43,054 nt of DNA from Thauera sp. (GTDB taxonomy: Bacteria > Pseudomonadota > Gammaproteobacteria > Burkholderiales > Rhodocyclaceae), in NCBI GenBank assembly GCA_003446655.1, contig DMCZ01000123.1, positions 1 to 43,054 of the forward strand, read 5' to 3'. Position numbers and translations under genes: made by a program. Below are positions 1 through 8,880 of the stretch, in pieces. Positions within the stretch are counted from its first letter, which is position 1; every line of letters starts with the position of its first letter. A model generated the notes under the pieces. It ran no database searches. It was not told the origin of the DNA and worked only from the letters and a program-made list of their open reading frames with translations.

Positions 1-124
1 CGGTATCGAGTACGGTCGCGTGGCCTCGGAGATGCGTATAATAGACAACGCCGAAGACCTGTCGCGGATCTGCCGCGCCCACCCGACGCTTTCGGAGGTG
101 GTGCACGAGTCAGCGCTCGCCTGA
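1..124 (+). CDS. lpdA: Dihydrolipoamide dehydrogenase, C-terminal end (partial)
   Basis: Only the last 40 residues are inside the window; the gene starts to the left and ends with TGA at 122-124. The tail contains RICRAHPTLSE, the C-terminal His-Pro motif of the E3 flavoprotein of 2-oxoacid dehydrogenase complexes. The His of this motif is the catalytic base at the dimer interface in the known family. E3 reoxidises the dihydrolipoyl groups of the pyruvate or 2-oxoglutarate dehydrogenase complex and passes electrons to NAD. In many betaproteobacteria the 2-oxoglutarate dehydrogenase E3 gene is followed by zapE, as here, so the 2-oxoglutarate complex is the likelier partner. With so little sequence the exact paralogue cannot be settled. 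Confidence 0.8.
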   Translation, partial: GIEYGRVASEMRIIDNAEDLSRICRAHPTLSEVVHESALA

Positions 125-346
125 GACAAGCGCCCGCTGCACTTCTGATCCGGGCGCTGTGACGAAGGGGTGAGCTGCGCGGGGCCCTGCCTCGCCACTC
201 ACCCTTTTTCCGTCTACTCTTTTCGAAGCTGCAGATACGCCTGCTTTCCGCCCCGCCGGGAGGCACGTTCCGCTTTACGCCATCAACCTGGAGCACGGCG
301 GCCGTCCGGACACGGGCTCCTCAAACCGCATCCTCACCCCGACACC

Positions 347-1462
347 ATGCCGCACCGTATTCTCAACGTTCCCGAGCACGGGATGCTCGACGCCTATGAG
401 AGCCAGCTCAAGGCGCGCGGATTCAAGTCCGATCCGGCGCAGCGTGCCGCAGCGCAGCGCCTGCAGGGCCTCTACACGGAGCTCGTGGGCTTCAAGGCCG
501 CGCGCCAGGGCAGCAGGCTCAGACAGTGGTTGAACAAGCCCAAGATGCCGCGCAGCGTGTATTTCTGGGGTGGGGTGGGGCGCGGCAAGAGCTTCCTGAT
601 GGACTGCTTCTTCGACGCCGTACCCTACAAGCGCAAGCGGCGGGTGCACTTCCACGCCTTCATGCAGGAAGTGCAGAACGACCTCAAGGACCACAATCAC
701 GAGCCCGATCCGCTGCAGAAGGTCGCCGATCGCATCGCGCGTCATACCCGTCTGCTGTGCTTCGACGAGTTCCACGTCTCGGACATTGCCGATGCGATGA
801 TCCTCGGCCGCCTGCTCGACGCGCTGTTCGCACGTGGCGTCATCTTCGTGATGACCTCGAACTACCCGCCCGATGGGCTCTACCCTAACGGTCTGATGCG
901 GATCAACTTCCTGCCCACGATCGAGATGATCAAGCGTCGTTTCGACGTCATCGAGGTCGATCACGGCACCGACTACCGGCTGCGGACGCTGGAGAAGATG
1001 GAGATCTACCTCGTCCCGCATGACCAGGCCGCCGAGCGCAAGATGGCGGACGATTTCCGCCGGCTCGCAGCGAGCGAAGGGCAGGGCGGCGACATCGAGG
1101 TCCTCGGACGCAAGCTTCCGGTGGTGCGGCGGGCGCCAGGCGTGATCTGGTTCGATTTCGCGACCTTGTGCGGGGGCGCGCGCTCGCAGAACGATTACCT
1201 CGAGATCGCCCGCGAGCACCACACGCTGATCCTCTCCGACGTGCCCAAGATGCTGGCCGGCAACGCTTCGGAGGCGCGTCGCTTCACCTGGTTGATCGAC
1301 GTGCTGTACGACCACCGCGTGAAGCTGATCATGAGCGCAGCGGTCGAGGCCTACGACCTCTACATCGAGGGGCACAACGCCCATGAGTTCGTGCGCACCG
1401 TCAGCCGCCTGATGGAGATGCGTACGCGCGATTACCTAGGCGAGGCGCACCGGCCGGAGTGA
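347..1462 (+). CDS. zapE: Cell division ATPase ZapE (AFG1/YhcM family)
   Basis: The product is a 371-residue P-loop ATPase. It has a Walker A motif GGVGRGKS (about residues 75-82) and a Walker B motif LLCFDEFH (about 136-143), followed by HVSDIADAMILGRLLDALF, typical of the AFG1/ZapE family. In Escherichia coli ZapE associates with the division ring and destabilises FtsZ polymers in an ATP-dependent way. The reading frame is open back to 170, but the upstream residues are low-complexity Arg/Pro/His and unlike the family. I therefore choose the ATG at 347 (MPHRILNV); an ATG at 383 (MLDAYESQ) is also possible, and neither has a clear Shine-Dalgarno. It follows the lpd tail by about 220 bases and may be co-transcribed with it. 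Confidence 0.88.
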   Translation: MPHRILNVPEHGMLDAYESQLKARGFKSDPAQRAAAQRLQGLYTELVGFKAARQGSRLRQWLNKPKMPRSVYFWGGVGRGKSFLMDCFFDAVPYKRKRRVHFHAFMQEVQNDLKDHNHEPDPLQKVADRIARHTRLLCFDEFHVSDIADAMILGRLLDALFARGVIFVMTSNYPPDGLYPNGLMRINFLPTIEMIKRRFDVIEVDHGTDYRLRTLEKMEIYLVPHDQAAERKMADDFRRLAASEGQGGDIEVLGRKLPVVRRAPGVIWFDFATLCGGARSQNDYLEIAREHHTLILSDVPKMLAGNASEARRFTWLIDVLYDHRVKLIMSAAVEAYDLYIEGHNAHEFVRTVSRLMEMRTRDYLGEAHRPE

Positions 1463-1528
1463 TGGCTGCCCTGACGGGGCGTCGAAGGGACGACAGCCGC
1501 GTTCCTCGGGCGAGTTCGGCGCTTGTGT

Positions 1529-1534
1529 TACAAT
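1529..1534 (+). promoter_or_regulatory. Possible -10 element before the MscS-family gene
   Basis: TACAAT lies in the 262-base space between zapE and the channel gene, 190 bases before its start. No convincing -35 box is present at 16-18 bases. The rest of this space holds only a CGGCCGGCCC repeat and no ORF I would support. Confidence 0.25.
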
Positions 1535-1724
1535 TGCGCAAACATAAATGACCTTCGCAAGCGCTGGTGGCCTTTGGCCGGCCCGCGATGCACTCGGCCG
1601 GCCCTTCGGAGGGCTGTCGTTTGCCCGCCATGCCTTCTTAGCCAGCGCAATGTGATGGTGACGCTGCCCGCGCGAGCCAGCGCGGACGCCCGTCCAGAAA
1701 CCCCGACACTACAGGAGCCCTGCT

Positions 1725-3965
1725 GTGACGCCCTTGCTCACGGCCTTCCGCGCGTTCGTGCTTGCGATCGTGATGGGGGGCATCATCCCGACGCATAGCC
1801 TTGCCGCCGATCAGGCGCCCGACCCAGTTGCCGAGCAGGCCGGTCATCAACGCCTTGCCGATCTGCTCGAGGACGAAGCCACCCGGAAAGCGCTCATCGA
1901 GCAATTGCGCAAGCTCGGTGAGGACCAGGCCGCCAACGTCATCGCCGCAGACCAGGGCGCGCAGACTGTGGCAGGCCGCATCGCCGGGCTGACGCAGCAA
2001 CTCGCCCAGGACGTGATAGACGAAAGCCTTGCCGCGATGAGCGCGCTGCGTGCGGCTTGGACACAGCTCAGGGCGGCCGACCCGCAGGCGCTGCTCTGGG
2101 TACTCGGCGAGTTCGCAGTCCTGGTGGCCGTGACCCTTATCGCCCTCCGTGTGCTGGCCGCGGCGGCGCGTCCGGCATTCCGTGCCCTGGACCGCTACGG
2201 TGCGACGGCCGAGGGCCTGCGCGCGCTCGGCTGGATCCGCCGCACCCTTGCCGTGGTGGGCGCGGCGCTGGTCGATCTTGTGACGATTGGTCTGGCTTGG
2301 CTGGCGGGCTACGGCATCGCGCTGTTCATGCTCGGCGAGCAGGGTAGCCTGCGCATCCAGGAGTCCCTGTTTCTGAACGCCTTTCTCGCGGTGGAACTGA
2401 TCCTGCTGGTGCTGCGCATGCTGCTGTCGCAGCGTGGCGAGCATCTCGGCATCCTGCCGATGGACGTCGAGAACAAGGCCTACTGGTCTGCCTGGGCGGG
2501 TCGCATGGTGCACTTCCTCGGCTACGGCCTGATGTGGCTGGTGCCCGTGATCGAGCACCATCTCACGCCTGAGCTGGGGCGTGCCGTGGTCGTCCTGCTC
2601 CTGCTTTCCGGGGTCCTGCGTGCCGGCGTGGTGGTGATGCAGAACCGGCAGCGCGGACGGCTGGCGCTCGAAGCGCTGGGCGAACGCATGCAGACTTCGT
2701 TCGGGCGCATCAGCATGACCATCGGCGCGCGCATCTGGCATGTCGTCGCGCTGGTCTATCTGGCGGCGGTGCTCGTCACGTCGGTGCTGTACCCGGAGGA
2801 TGCCTTGCCCTTCATGCTGCGTGCGACCGGGCAGACCTTGCTCGCCGTATTGCTCGGCATCGCCTCTGCTGCGCTGCTCACCCAGGTCATCCTGCGCAGG
2901 ATCAGCATCGGCGAGGATATGCGGCGGAAGTTCCCGCTGCTCGAGGCGCGGCTCAACGCGTACGTGCCGACCGCGCTGAAGGCGTGCCGCTTCGTGATCC
3001 TTGCGGTGGTGCTGGCTTTCGTCGCCGACGCTTGGACGCCATTCGATTTCGCTGCATGGGTGGGCTCGGATGCCGGTGGTCGCTTCATGGGCACGACGGT
3101 GTCGGTGGCGCTCATCATCGCCCTTGCACTGGTTGTATGGCTGGTGGTCGCGAGCTGGATCGAGTTTCGGCTCAACGCCGAGGTGGGCGGCGCGGCTAAT
3201 CCGCGTGCGCGCACCTTGCTGACCATCTTCCGCAACGCGGTGGCAATCGCGCTGGTCGTGCTCACGACCATGGTGGTGCTGGCCGAGATCGGCATCAACA
3301 TCGCACCGCTGCTTGCCGGTGCGGGCGTGCTTGGCCTGGCGATCGGCTTCGGCGCACAGAAGCTCGTCCAGGATGTGATTACCGGCGTGTTCATCCAGCT
3401 CGAGCGTGCGATCGACGTTGGCGACACCGTCACCGCGGGCGGCGTGACCGGGACCGTCGAACGGATGACGATCCGCTCGCTCGGTCTGCGTGACCTCTCC
3501 GGGACGTATCACCTGCTGCCGTTTTCGTCAGTCGATACGGTGGCGAACTACAACCGCGACTTCGCCTACCACGTGGGCGAGTACGGCATCGGCTACCGCG
3601 AGGACACCGACGAGGCGGTCGCGCACCTGCGCGCGGCCTTCGACGAGCTGGTGCACGACCCGGTGTTGCGCGACCAGATCATCGGCGACGAGCTCGAGGT
3701 GCACGGCGTCACCGCGCTGGCAGACAGCTCGGTGAACATCCGGGTGCGCATCAAGACCCGTGCGGGGTCGCAGTTCCCGGTGGGCCGTGCCTATAACCGC
3801 CTGGTCAAGCGCCACTTCGACGCGGCGGGGGTCGAGATCCCGTATCCGCACATGACGCTCTATTTCGGCGAGGACAAGCAGGGCAAAGCGCCACCTGCCC
3901 ACCTGAAGCTGGTAGGCGACGAGGAAGCAGCTCCGGTCGCAGTGTCCGGCATGCGCCCGGCCTGA
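1725..3965 (+). CDS. MscS-family mechanosensitive channel, YbiO-like
   Basis: The product is 746 residues, close to E. coli YbiO (741). It begins with a cleavable-looking signal peptide (MTPLLTAFRAFVLAIVMGG...SLAA) and a periplasmic helical segment. About ten hydrophobic segments follow between residues 115 and 560. The MscS core comes last: the pore-lining Gly/Ala helix (LLAGAGVLGLAIGFGAQKLV) is followed by the beta domain (VGDTVTAGGVTGTVERM) and an alpha/beta C-terminal domain ending near residue 715. The family releases solutes on hypo-osmotic shock. The start is GTG at 1725, supported by AGGAG seven bases upstream. The gene stands alone between zapE and a convergent phosphatase gene. The substrate range and conductance class cannot be read from sequence. 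Confidence 0.88.
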   Translation: MTPLLTAFRAFVLAIVMGGIIPTHSLAADQAPDPVAEQAGHQRLADLLEDEATRKALIEQLRKLGEDQAANVIAADQGAQTVAGRIAGLTQQLAQDVIDESLAAMSALRAAWTQLRAADPQALLWVLGEFAVLVAVTLIALRVLAAAARPAFRALDRYGATAEGLRALGWIRRTLAVVGAALVDLVTIGLAWLAGYGIALFMLGEQGSLRIQESLFLNAFLAVELILLVLRMLLSQRGEHLGILPMDVENKAYWSAWAGRMVHFLGYGLMWLVPVIEHHLTPELGRAVVVLLLLSGVLRAGVVVMQNRQRGRLALEALGERMQTSFGRISMTIGARIWHVVALVYLAAVLVTSVLYPEDALPFMLRATGQTLLAVLLGIASAALLTQVILRRISIGEDMRRKFPLLEARLNAYVPTALKACRFVILAVVLAFVADAWTPFDFAAWVGSDAGGRFMGTTVSVALIIALALVVWLVVASWIEFRLNAEVGGAANPRARTLLTIFRNAVAIALVVLTTMVVLAEIGINIAPLLAGAGVLGLAIGFGAQKLVQDVITGVFIQLERAIDVGDTVTAGGVTGTVERMTIRSLGLRDLSGTYHLLPFSSVDTVANYNRDFAYHVGEYGIGYREDTDEAVAHLRAAFDELVHDPVLRDQIIGDELEVHGVTALADSSVNIRVRIKTRAGSQFPVGRAYNRLVKRHFDAAGVEIPYPHMTLYFGEDKQGKAPPAHLKLVGDEEAAPVAVSGMRPA

Positions 3966-4020
3966 GTTGGGTCCGAGTCGTGGCGCGGCAGGCAGACCAG
4001 ACCCTTTCGCGCAATGAAAT

Positions 4021-4053
4021 GAGCCTGCCCGGGCTGGATGCCGGGGCAGGCTC
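4021..4053 (-). terminator. Hairpin terminator for the PhoX gene
   Basis: GAGCCTGCCC (4021-4030) pairs with GGGCAGGCTC (4044-4053), a perfect 10-bp stem with more pairing toward the loop. Read on the minus strand it lies 72 bases past the phoX stop and is followed by TCATTTCATT, a T-rich tract. On the plus strand the downstream side is not T-rich, so the main use is probably phoX. It may still stop transcription from the channel gene. Confidence 0.65.
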
Positions 4054-4124
4054 TGGCTTGCCGGGCGCCCAGGCCCGTACGGCACGCGCTGCGTGTCGTC
4101 GGGCGGGCGCTAGGACGTCCTCAG

Positions 4125-6146
4125 TCAGGTGCCGATCACGCCGCCATCGTCCTTGATGATGACGACGGTCGCCGAGCGCGGGCGGCCGCCGTTCGCGTCC
4201 GGCCACTGGCTGAACGCGAGCGGGTTGGCGGCGATGAAGTCATCCATCGACACGCCGTTCGGTACGGCCGGGCGGTTGGGGTGGCTGCCGACCTCGCCCG
4301 GATGCTGGACGTTGATGAACATCGTCTTGCTATCCGGGGTGAAGGTCAGGCCGGTGATCTCGCAACCGGACGGACCGACGAGGAAGCGGCGGATTTCGCC
4401 GGTCGTCGGGTCGGAACACAGCATTTGGTTGTTGCCCTGGACGGCGTACACCCCGGTGTTGCTGAAGTTGCCGTCGGTCTGGATCCACAGCCGGCCGTCG
4501 GCGTCGAAGCCGATGCCGTCCGGGCTGTTGAAGGTGTTCGAGGTGTCGATGTTCGACGAGCCCGCGTTGAGGTCGCCCGGCGCATACACGTTCGGGTTCC
4601 CGGCGATGACGAACAGGTCCCAGTCGAAAGTCGTGGCGGCGGCATCGTTGCCGGCTTCACGCCAGCGCACGATCTGGCCGAAGCGGTTCTGAACGCGCGG
4701 GTTGGCATCGTCGGTGACGCTGCGGCCGCTGTTGTTGGTCAGCGCACAGTACACCTCATTGGTGCCGGGATGCACGGCGATCCACTCCGGGCGGTCCATC
4801 TTGGTCGCGCCCACGGCGTCTGCTGCCAGGCGGGTCTTGATCAGCACCTCGGCCTGGTCGGCGAAGCGGGCGTCCGCGGCCAGTACCGGGTTGGCCTGCT
4901 TGTCGAGCAGCACCCATTCACCGTTGCCCATGAAGTCGCCGCTGGTCGCGCCGTTGCCGAACTTCGCGACGTAGAGCTTGCCGTGGTCGAGCAGGCGGCG
5001 GTTGGCGGCGTCCTTGCCCGGCACGAAGCGACCGTCGGACACGAACTTGTAGATGTAGTCGTTGGTCTGGTCGTCACCCATGTACACCACGACGCGACGG
5101 TCGGCGGTGAAGGCGTAGGCGCAGTTTTCGTGCTTGATGCGGCCGAGCGCAGTGCGCTTGATCGGCATCGAGTCCGGGTCGAAGGGGTCGATCTCCACCA
5201 CCCAGCCGAAGCGGTTCGACTCATTCGGCTCCTTGGCGTAGTCGAAGCGTTCGTCGAACTCTTCCCAGCGATAGCCGGTGCCGCGCGCGCTGATGCCGTA
5301 GCGCTTCATCGATTCGTCGCGACCATCGACTCCGCTGGTGGTGCCGAAGTAGCCGTTGAAGTTCTCTTCACAGGTCAGGTACGTGCCCCACGGGGTGAAG
5401 CCGTTGGCGCAGTTGTTCAGCGTACCGAGCACGCGCGTGCCGCTGGGGTCGGCCTTGGTCTTCATCAGGGCGTGGCCGGCAGCCGGGCCGCTGATCTTCA
5501 TCGGCGTGTTGCCGGTGATGCGGCGGTTGTACTTCGAGTTGCGGACGATTTCCCACTTCCTGCCGTGCTGGCGGATGTGGATGACCGAGGCGCCATGGGC
5601 GTTCTGCGCCTTCAGCACCTTGTCGGCGGTCCACGGGGTCATGAATTCGGCCCCGAACAGGTACTCGTAGTTGCAGTACTCGTGGTTCATCACGAGCAGG
5701 CCTTCCTTGCTCGACTTGCCATGAATCGGGAAGAAGTGCATGCCGTCATGGTTGTCGCCGATCTGGCGAGCCTGGTCAGCGCCGGTGTTGGTGCCGTCGG
5801 CCTTCCACATCGGCGAGTCGGGGAACAGGGCATCGCCCCAGGGCGCGAAGATCTGCGCGCTGTAGCCCGGGGGGATCACGATGGCGTCGCCGCTCGAGGC
5901 CGCGACCGGGGCAAAGCCGATCTTCGGCGCCTTGCGCGGACCATTGTTGCCATAGCCGGCACCCATGTGCTGATGAGCGCGCTGCGCGGCCTGTGCGGCG
6001 AGCGGAGCGGCCAGGAAGGCAGCGGCACCGAGGCCGAGGCCGCTCTTGAGGAAGCCGCGGCGTGACACCACGCGGTCCACGACTTGCTGGAAATGCTCGT
6101 TGTCAGAAAGGTTGCTGGGAAGGTCGTCGAGGTCGAATTGACTCAT
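4125..6146 (-). CDS. phoX: Tat-exported PhoX-family alkaline phosphatase (DUF839)
   Basis: The product has 673 residues. The N terminus carries a twin-arginine signal, SRRGFLKSG (Arg pair at 29-30), followed by a hydrophobic run ending in LAAQA, which predicts folded export to the periplasm. Family motifs include LLVMNHEYCNYEYLFG, GTYLTCEENFNGYFG, IKHENCAYAFTADRRVVVYMGDD and a C-terminal NSPDGIGFDADGRLWIQTDG propeller blade. PhoX enzymes are calcium- and iron-dependent phosphomonoesterases; the Cys-Glu-Glu motif matches the iron-site region known for the family. GTG at 6158 would give four more residues, but ATG at 6146 has GGAG six bases upstream and is preferred. I did not find a convincing Pho box in the 189-base divergent region shared with the helicase gene, so phosphate control is unproven. 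Confidence 0.88.
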   Translation of the reverse strand: MSQFDLDDLPSNLSDNEHFQQVVDRVVSRRGFLKSGLGLGAAAFLAAPLAAQAAQRAHQHMGAGYGNNGPRKAPKIGFAPVAASSGDAIVIPPGYSAQIFAPWGDALFPDSPMWKADGTNTGADQARQIGDNHDGMHFFPIHGKSSKEGLLVMNHEYCNYEYLFGAEFMTPWTADKVLKAQNAHGASVIHIRQHGRKWEIVRNSKYNRRITGNTPMKISGPAAGHALMKTKADPSGTRVLGTLNNCANGFTPWGTYLTCEENFNGYFGTTSGVDGRDESMKRYGISARGTGYRWEEFDERFDYAKEPNESNRFGWVVEIDPFDPDSMPIKRTALGRIKHENCAYAFTADRRVVVYMGDDQTNDYIYKFVSDGRFVPGKDAANRRLLDHGKLYVAKFGNGATSGDFMGNGEWVLLDKQANPVLAADARFADQAEVLIKTRLAADAVGATKMDRPEWIAVHPGTNEVYCALTNNSGRSVTDDANPRVQNRFGQIVRWREAGNDAAATTFDWDLFVIAGNPNVYAPGDLNAGSSNIDTSNTFNSPDGIGFDADGRLWIQTDGNFSNTGVYAVQGNNQMLCSDPTTGEIRRFLVGPSGCEITGLTFTPDSKTMFINVQHPGEVGSHPNRPAVPNGVSMDDFIAANPLAFSQWPDANGGRPRSATVVIIKDDGGVIGT

Positions 6147-6302
6147 CAGTGGCTCCACGGATCGGGGTTCTGAGGGGGAAGCGCGATTCTCTGCAGTTCA
6201 GATTTCAGTTCCGTGACCGTGATGTGAAGATGTGGCGCAGAGCTTGGCGAATTTAGGACAAAGGGATTTTATGCGGCGTACGGCGGCAGTGGCTGCGGGC
6301 GC

Positions 6303-6308
6303 TATACT
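6303..6308 (+). promoter_or_regulatory. -10-like element for the DinG-family gene
   Basis: TATACT preceded by GC lies 27 bases before the ATG at 6336. It belongs to a recurring GCTANANT pattern seen before several genes in this window. No clear -35 box is seen. Confidence 0.4.
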
Positions 6309-6335
6309 CCCGGCTTTTGACGCGTCCCTGAGTCG

Positions 6336-8297
6336 ATGTCCGACCCTACTCCGATCTTTGCCGACGACGGCCCGCTTGCCGCTGCCATTCCCGGCTTCCG
6401 CGCGCGTACTCAGCAGATCGAGATGGCGCAGAAGATCGCCGAGGCGCTGCGCGAGAATCGCGTGCTGGTTGCGGAGGCGGGTACCGGCACAGGCAAGACC
6501 TTCGCCTATCTGGTCCCGGCGCTGCTGGCGGGCGGCAAGGTCATCCTCTCCACCGGCACCAAGACCCTGCAGGATCAGCTCTTCAACCGCGATCTGCCCA
6601 CGGTGCGCGCGGCCCTCAAGGTGCCGGTGAGCATTGCGCTGTTGAAGGGCCGCGCCAACTACGTCTGCCACTACCACCTCGAGCGCAACGCGCGCGACGG
6701 CCGCTTCCTCACTGCGCAGGATGCCGCCGACCTGCGCGCGATCACGCGCTTCGCCCAGGTCACGCAGACCGGTGACAAGGCCGAATGCACCGACGTTCGC
6801 GAGGACTCCCCGGCCTGGATCGCCGCCACCTCGACGCGCGACAACTGCCTCGGCCAGGACTGCCCGTTCAAGGAAGAGTGCTTCGTGATGCAGGCGCGGC
6901 GCAACGCGATGGAGGCGGACGTGGTGGTGGTCAATCACCACCTCTTCTTCGCCGACGTGATGCTGCGCGACGAGGGCATGGGCGAGCTGCTGCCGGCCTG
7001 CAACGCGGTGATCTTCGACGAGGCACACCAGCTGCCCGAGACCGCGAGCCTGTTCTTCGGCGACAGCGTGTCCACCGCCCAGGTGCTCGAGCTGGCGCGC
7101 GACACGCGCTCGGAGACCGTGGCCGCGGCGCGCGACTGCGTGGCGATGATCGACCAGACGCGCAACCTGGAGAAGGCCGCGCGCGACCTGCGCCTGGTGT
7201 TCGGCACCGAGAGCGCGCGGATCTCTGCCGCGCAGGCCGCCGAGCGCGAGAACTTCGACGCCATGGTCGAGGCGCTGGACAAGGCGCTCACCGACTTCCA
7301 CGCCGTGCTGGCCACCCAGGCCGAGCGCTCCGAGGGCCTGGGCAACTGCCTGCGCCGCACCGAGGAGATGGCAGAGCGCCTCGCGAACTGGCGCAAGCCG
7401 GAGGAAAAGGACCTGATCCGCTGGGTCGAGGTGTTCACCCAGTCGCTCGCACTCAACGCTACGCCGCTGCATGTGTCGGACGTGTTCAAGCGCCAGCTCG
7501 AGGGCCACCCGCGGGCATGGATCTTCACCTCGGCCACGCTGGCCGTGGGCAAGGCCGACTTCGGCCATTACTGCCGCGAGATGGGGCTGGCGTGGATGGA
7601 TCCGCCGCCGCTCACCGCGGTGTGGGGCAGCCCCTTCGACTACGCCGAGCAGGCCCTGCTGTACGCGCCGGCGGGCATGCCCGAGCCCAACTCGCCCGAC
7701 TACACCGAGCGCGTCGCGAAGGTGGCGCTGCCGCTGATCCGCGCCGCGCGCGGGCGCACCTTCGTGCTGTGCACCTCGCTGCGCGCGATGCGGCGTATCC
7801 ACGAGCTCATCCTCGACGGCCTCGCGCACAGCGGCGACGAACTCCCGGTGCTGCTGCAGGGCGAAGGCTCGCGCACCGAGCTGCTCGAGCGCTTCCGCCG
7901 CCTGGGCAATGCGGTGCTGGTGGCGAGCCAGAGCTTCTGGGAGGGTGTGGACGTGCCCGGCGACGCGCTCTCGCTGGTGGTGATCGACAAGCTGCCCTTC
8001 GCCCCGCCCGACGATCCGGTGCTCGCGGCGCGCGTGGAGCACATGCAGAAGCAGGGCCTGAGCCCCTTCGTGCATCACCAGCTGCCCAAGACCGTGATCA
8101 ACATGAAGCAGGGCGCCGGCCGGCTGATCCGCACCGAACGCGACCGGGGCGTGCTGTGCATCTGCGACCCGCGCATGATCGAAAAGTCCTACGGCAAGGT
8201 CGTCTGGCGTAGCCTGCCGCCGATGCGGCGCACGCGCGCCGAGGCCGAGGCCGTTGCCTTCCTCGAGAACCTGCCGCCGCCGCGCCGGGGCGGCTGA
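6336..8297 (+). CDS. ATP-dependent DNA helicase, DinG/YoaA family
   Basis: The product is a 653-residue superfamily 2 helicase of the XPD-like iron-sulfur class. Walker A is EAGTGTGKT (about 47-55), the DEAH box FDEAH lies at about 227-231, and motif VI is QGAGRLIRTERDRG near the C terminus. Four cysteines at 111, 171, 176 and 182 sit between motifs I and II, where this family holds a 4Fe-4S cluster. Length and architecture fit YoaA (636 residues in E. coli) better than DinG (716). The family unwinds 5'-overhang and fork substrates in DNA damage tolerance; YoaA associates with the polymerase III chi subunit in E. coli. No strong Shine-Dalgarno is visible, but the ATG at 6336 gives the family-typical N terminus. 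Confidence 0.9.
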   Translation: MSDPTPIFADDGPLAAAIPGFRARTQQIEMAQKIAEALRENRVLVAEAGTGTGKTFAYLVPALLAGGKVILSTGTKTLQDQLFNRDLPTVRAALKVPVSIALLKGRANYVCHYHLERNARDGRFLTAQDAADLRAITRFAQVTQTGDKAECTDVREDSPAWIAATSTRDNCLGQDCPFKEECFVMQARRNAMEADVVVVNHHLFFADVMLRDEGMGELLPACNAVIFDEAHQLPETASLFFGDSVSTAQVLELARDTRSETVAAARDCVAMIDQTRNLEKAARDLRLVFGTESARISAAQAAERENFDAMVEALDKALTDFHAVLATQAERSEGLGNCLRRTEEMAERLANWRKPEEKDLIRWVEVFTQSLALNATPLHVSDVFKRQLEGHPRAWIFTSATLAVGKADFGHYCREMGLAWMDPPPLTAVWGSPFDYAEQALLYAPAGMPEPNSPDYTERVAKVALPLIRAARGRTFVLCTSLRAMRRIHELILDGLAHSGDELPVLLQGEGSRTELLERFRRLGNAVLVASQSFWEGVDVPGDALSLVVIDKLPFAPPDDPVLAARVEHMQKQGLSPFVHHQLPKTVINMKQGAGRLIRTERDRGVLCICDPRMIEKSYGKVVWRSLPPMRRTRAEAEAVAFLENLPPPRRGG

Positions 8298-8373
8298 GCT
8301 TCATCAAGGGTGGGGAGGGGCGGTCTGTTGTATCCTCTGGGGCCACGTAACCCAAACCCGCTGCGGTTCCTCG

Positions 8374-8880
8374 ATGAACGTTTTCGGTTTCGCCGGCTGG
8401 TCCGGCTCGGGTAAGACTACCCTGGTGGAAAAGCTGATCCCCGTGTTCACCGCGCGCGGGCTGCGCGTGTCGGTGATCAAGCACGCTCACCACGGCTTCG
8501 ACCTCGACAAGCCCGGCAAGGACTCCTGGCGCCACCGCGAGGCAGGCGCCACTCAGGTGCTGATGTTGTCGAACGACCGTTGGGTACTGATGCACGAACT
8601 GCGTGGCGCGCCCGAACCCACACTGGATGAGCAGCTGCGCCTGCTCGAACCCTGCGATCTGGTGCTGATCGAAGGCTACAAGGCTGCCGCCGTGCCCAAG
8701 ATCGAGATCCACCGCCCCGCGTACGGTAAGCCGCCCCTCTGGCCCGAGAATCCACACGTCGTCGCAGTGGCCACCGATGCTGCACAAGACGCTGACCTCG
8801 CCTGTCCGTTGCCGCGCCTGCCGCTCAACGCGCCCGAGGTAGTGGCCGATTTCATCCTTGATTACCTGAAGATCCGATGA
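8374..8880 (+). CDS. mobB: Molybdopterin-guanine dinucleotide biosynthesis protein MobB
   Basis: The product is a 168-residue P-loop GTPase. It opens with MNVFGFAGWSGSGKTTLVEKL, with Walker A GWSGSGKT near the N terminus. Further MobB motifs follow: VIKHAHHGFDLDKPGKDSWRHREAGA and LVLIEGYK. MobB assists MobA in attaching GMP to molybdopterin and is helpful rather than essential in E. coli. The frame is open upstream to 8254, but the ATG at 8374 puts the P-loop at the usual place. Its TGA overlaps the ATG of moeA (ATGA at 8877-8880), so the two are translationally coupled and head the mobB-moeA-moaD-moaE group. Confidence 0.93.
   Translation: MNVFGFAGWSGSGKTTLVEKLIPVFTARGLRVSVIKHAHHGFDLDKPGKDSWRHREAGATQVLMLSNDRWVLMHELRGAPEPTLDEQLRLLEPCDLVLIEGYKAAAVPKIEIHRPAYGKPPLWPENPHVVAVATDAAQDADLACPLPRLPLNAPEVVADFILDYLKIR

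Noticed and set aside
170..346. Upstream extension of ZapE from 170
   Set aside because: The added 59 residues are low-complexity and unlike the family. The conserved part starts at or after 347.
1571..1610. Repeat of CGGCCGGCCC between zapE and the channel gene
   Set aside because: The two copies are short and GC-rich and do not form a stem with a T tract. They are not supported as a terminator or mobile element.
4038..6065. Plus-strand open frame of 675 codons over phoX
   Set aside because: Shadow of the PhoX gene; it also crosses that gene's terminator hairpin and has no family features.
6147..6335. Pho box before phoX
   Set aside because: I looked for two CTGTCAT-like repeats 11 bases apart on the minus strand and found only weak TCACATC/GGTCACG strings.
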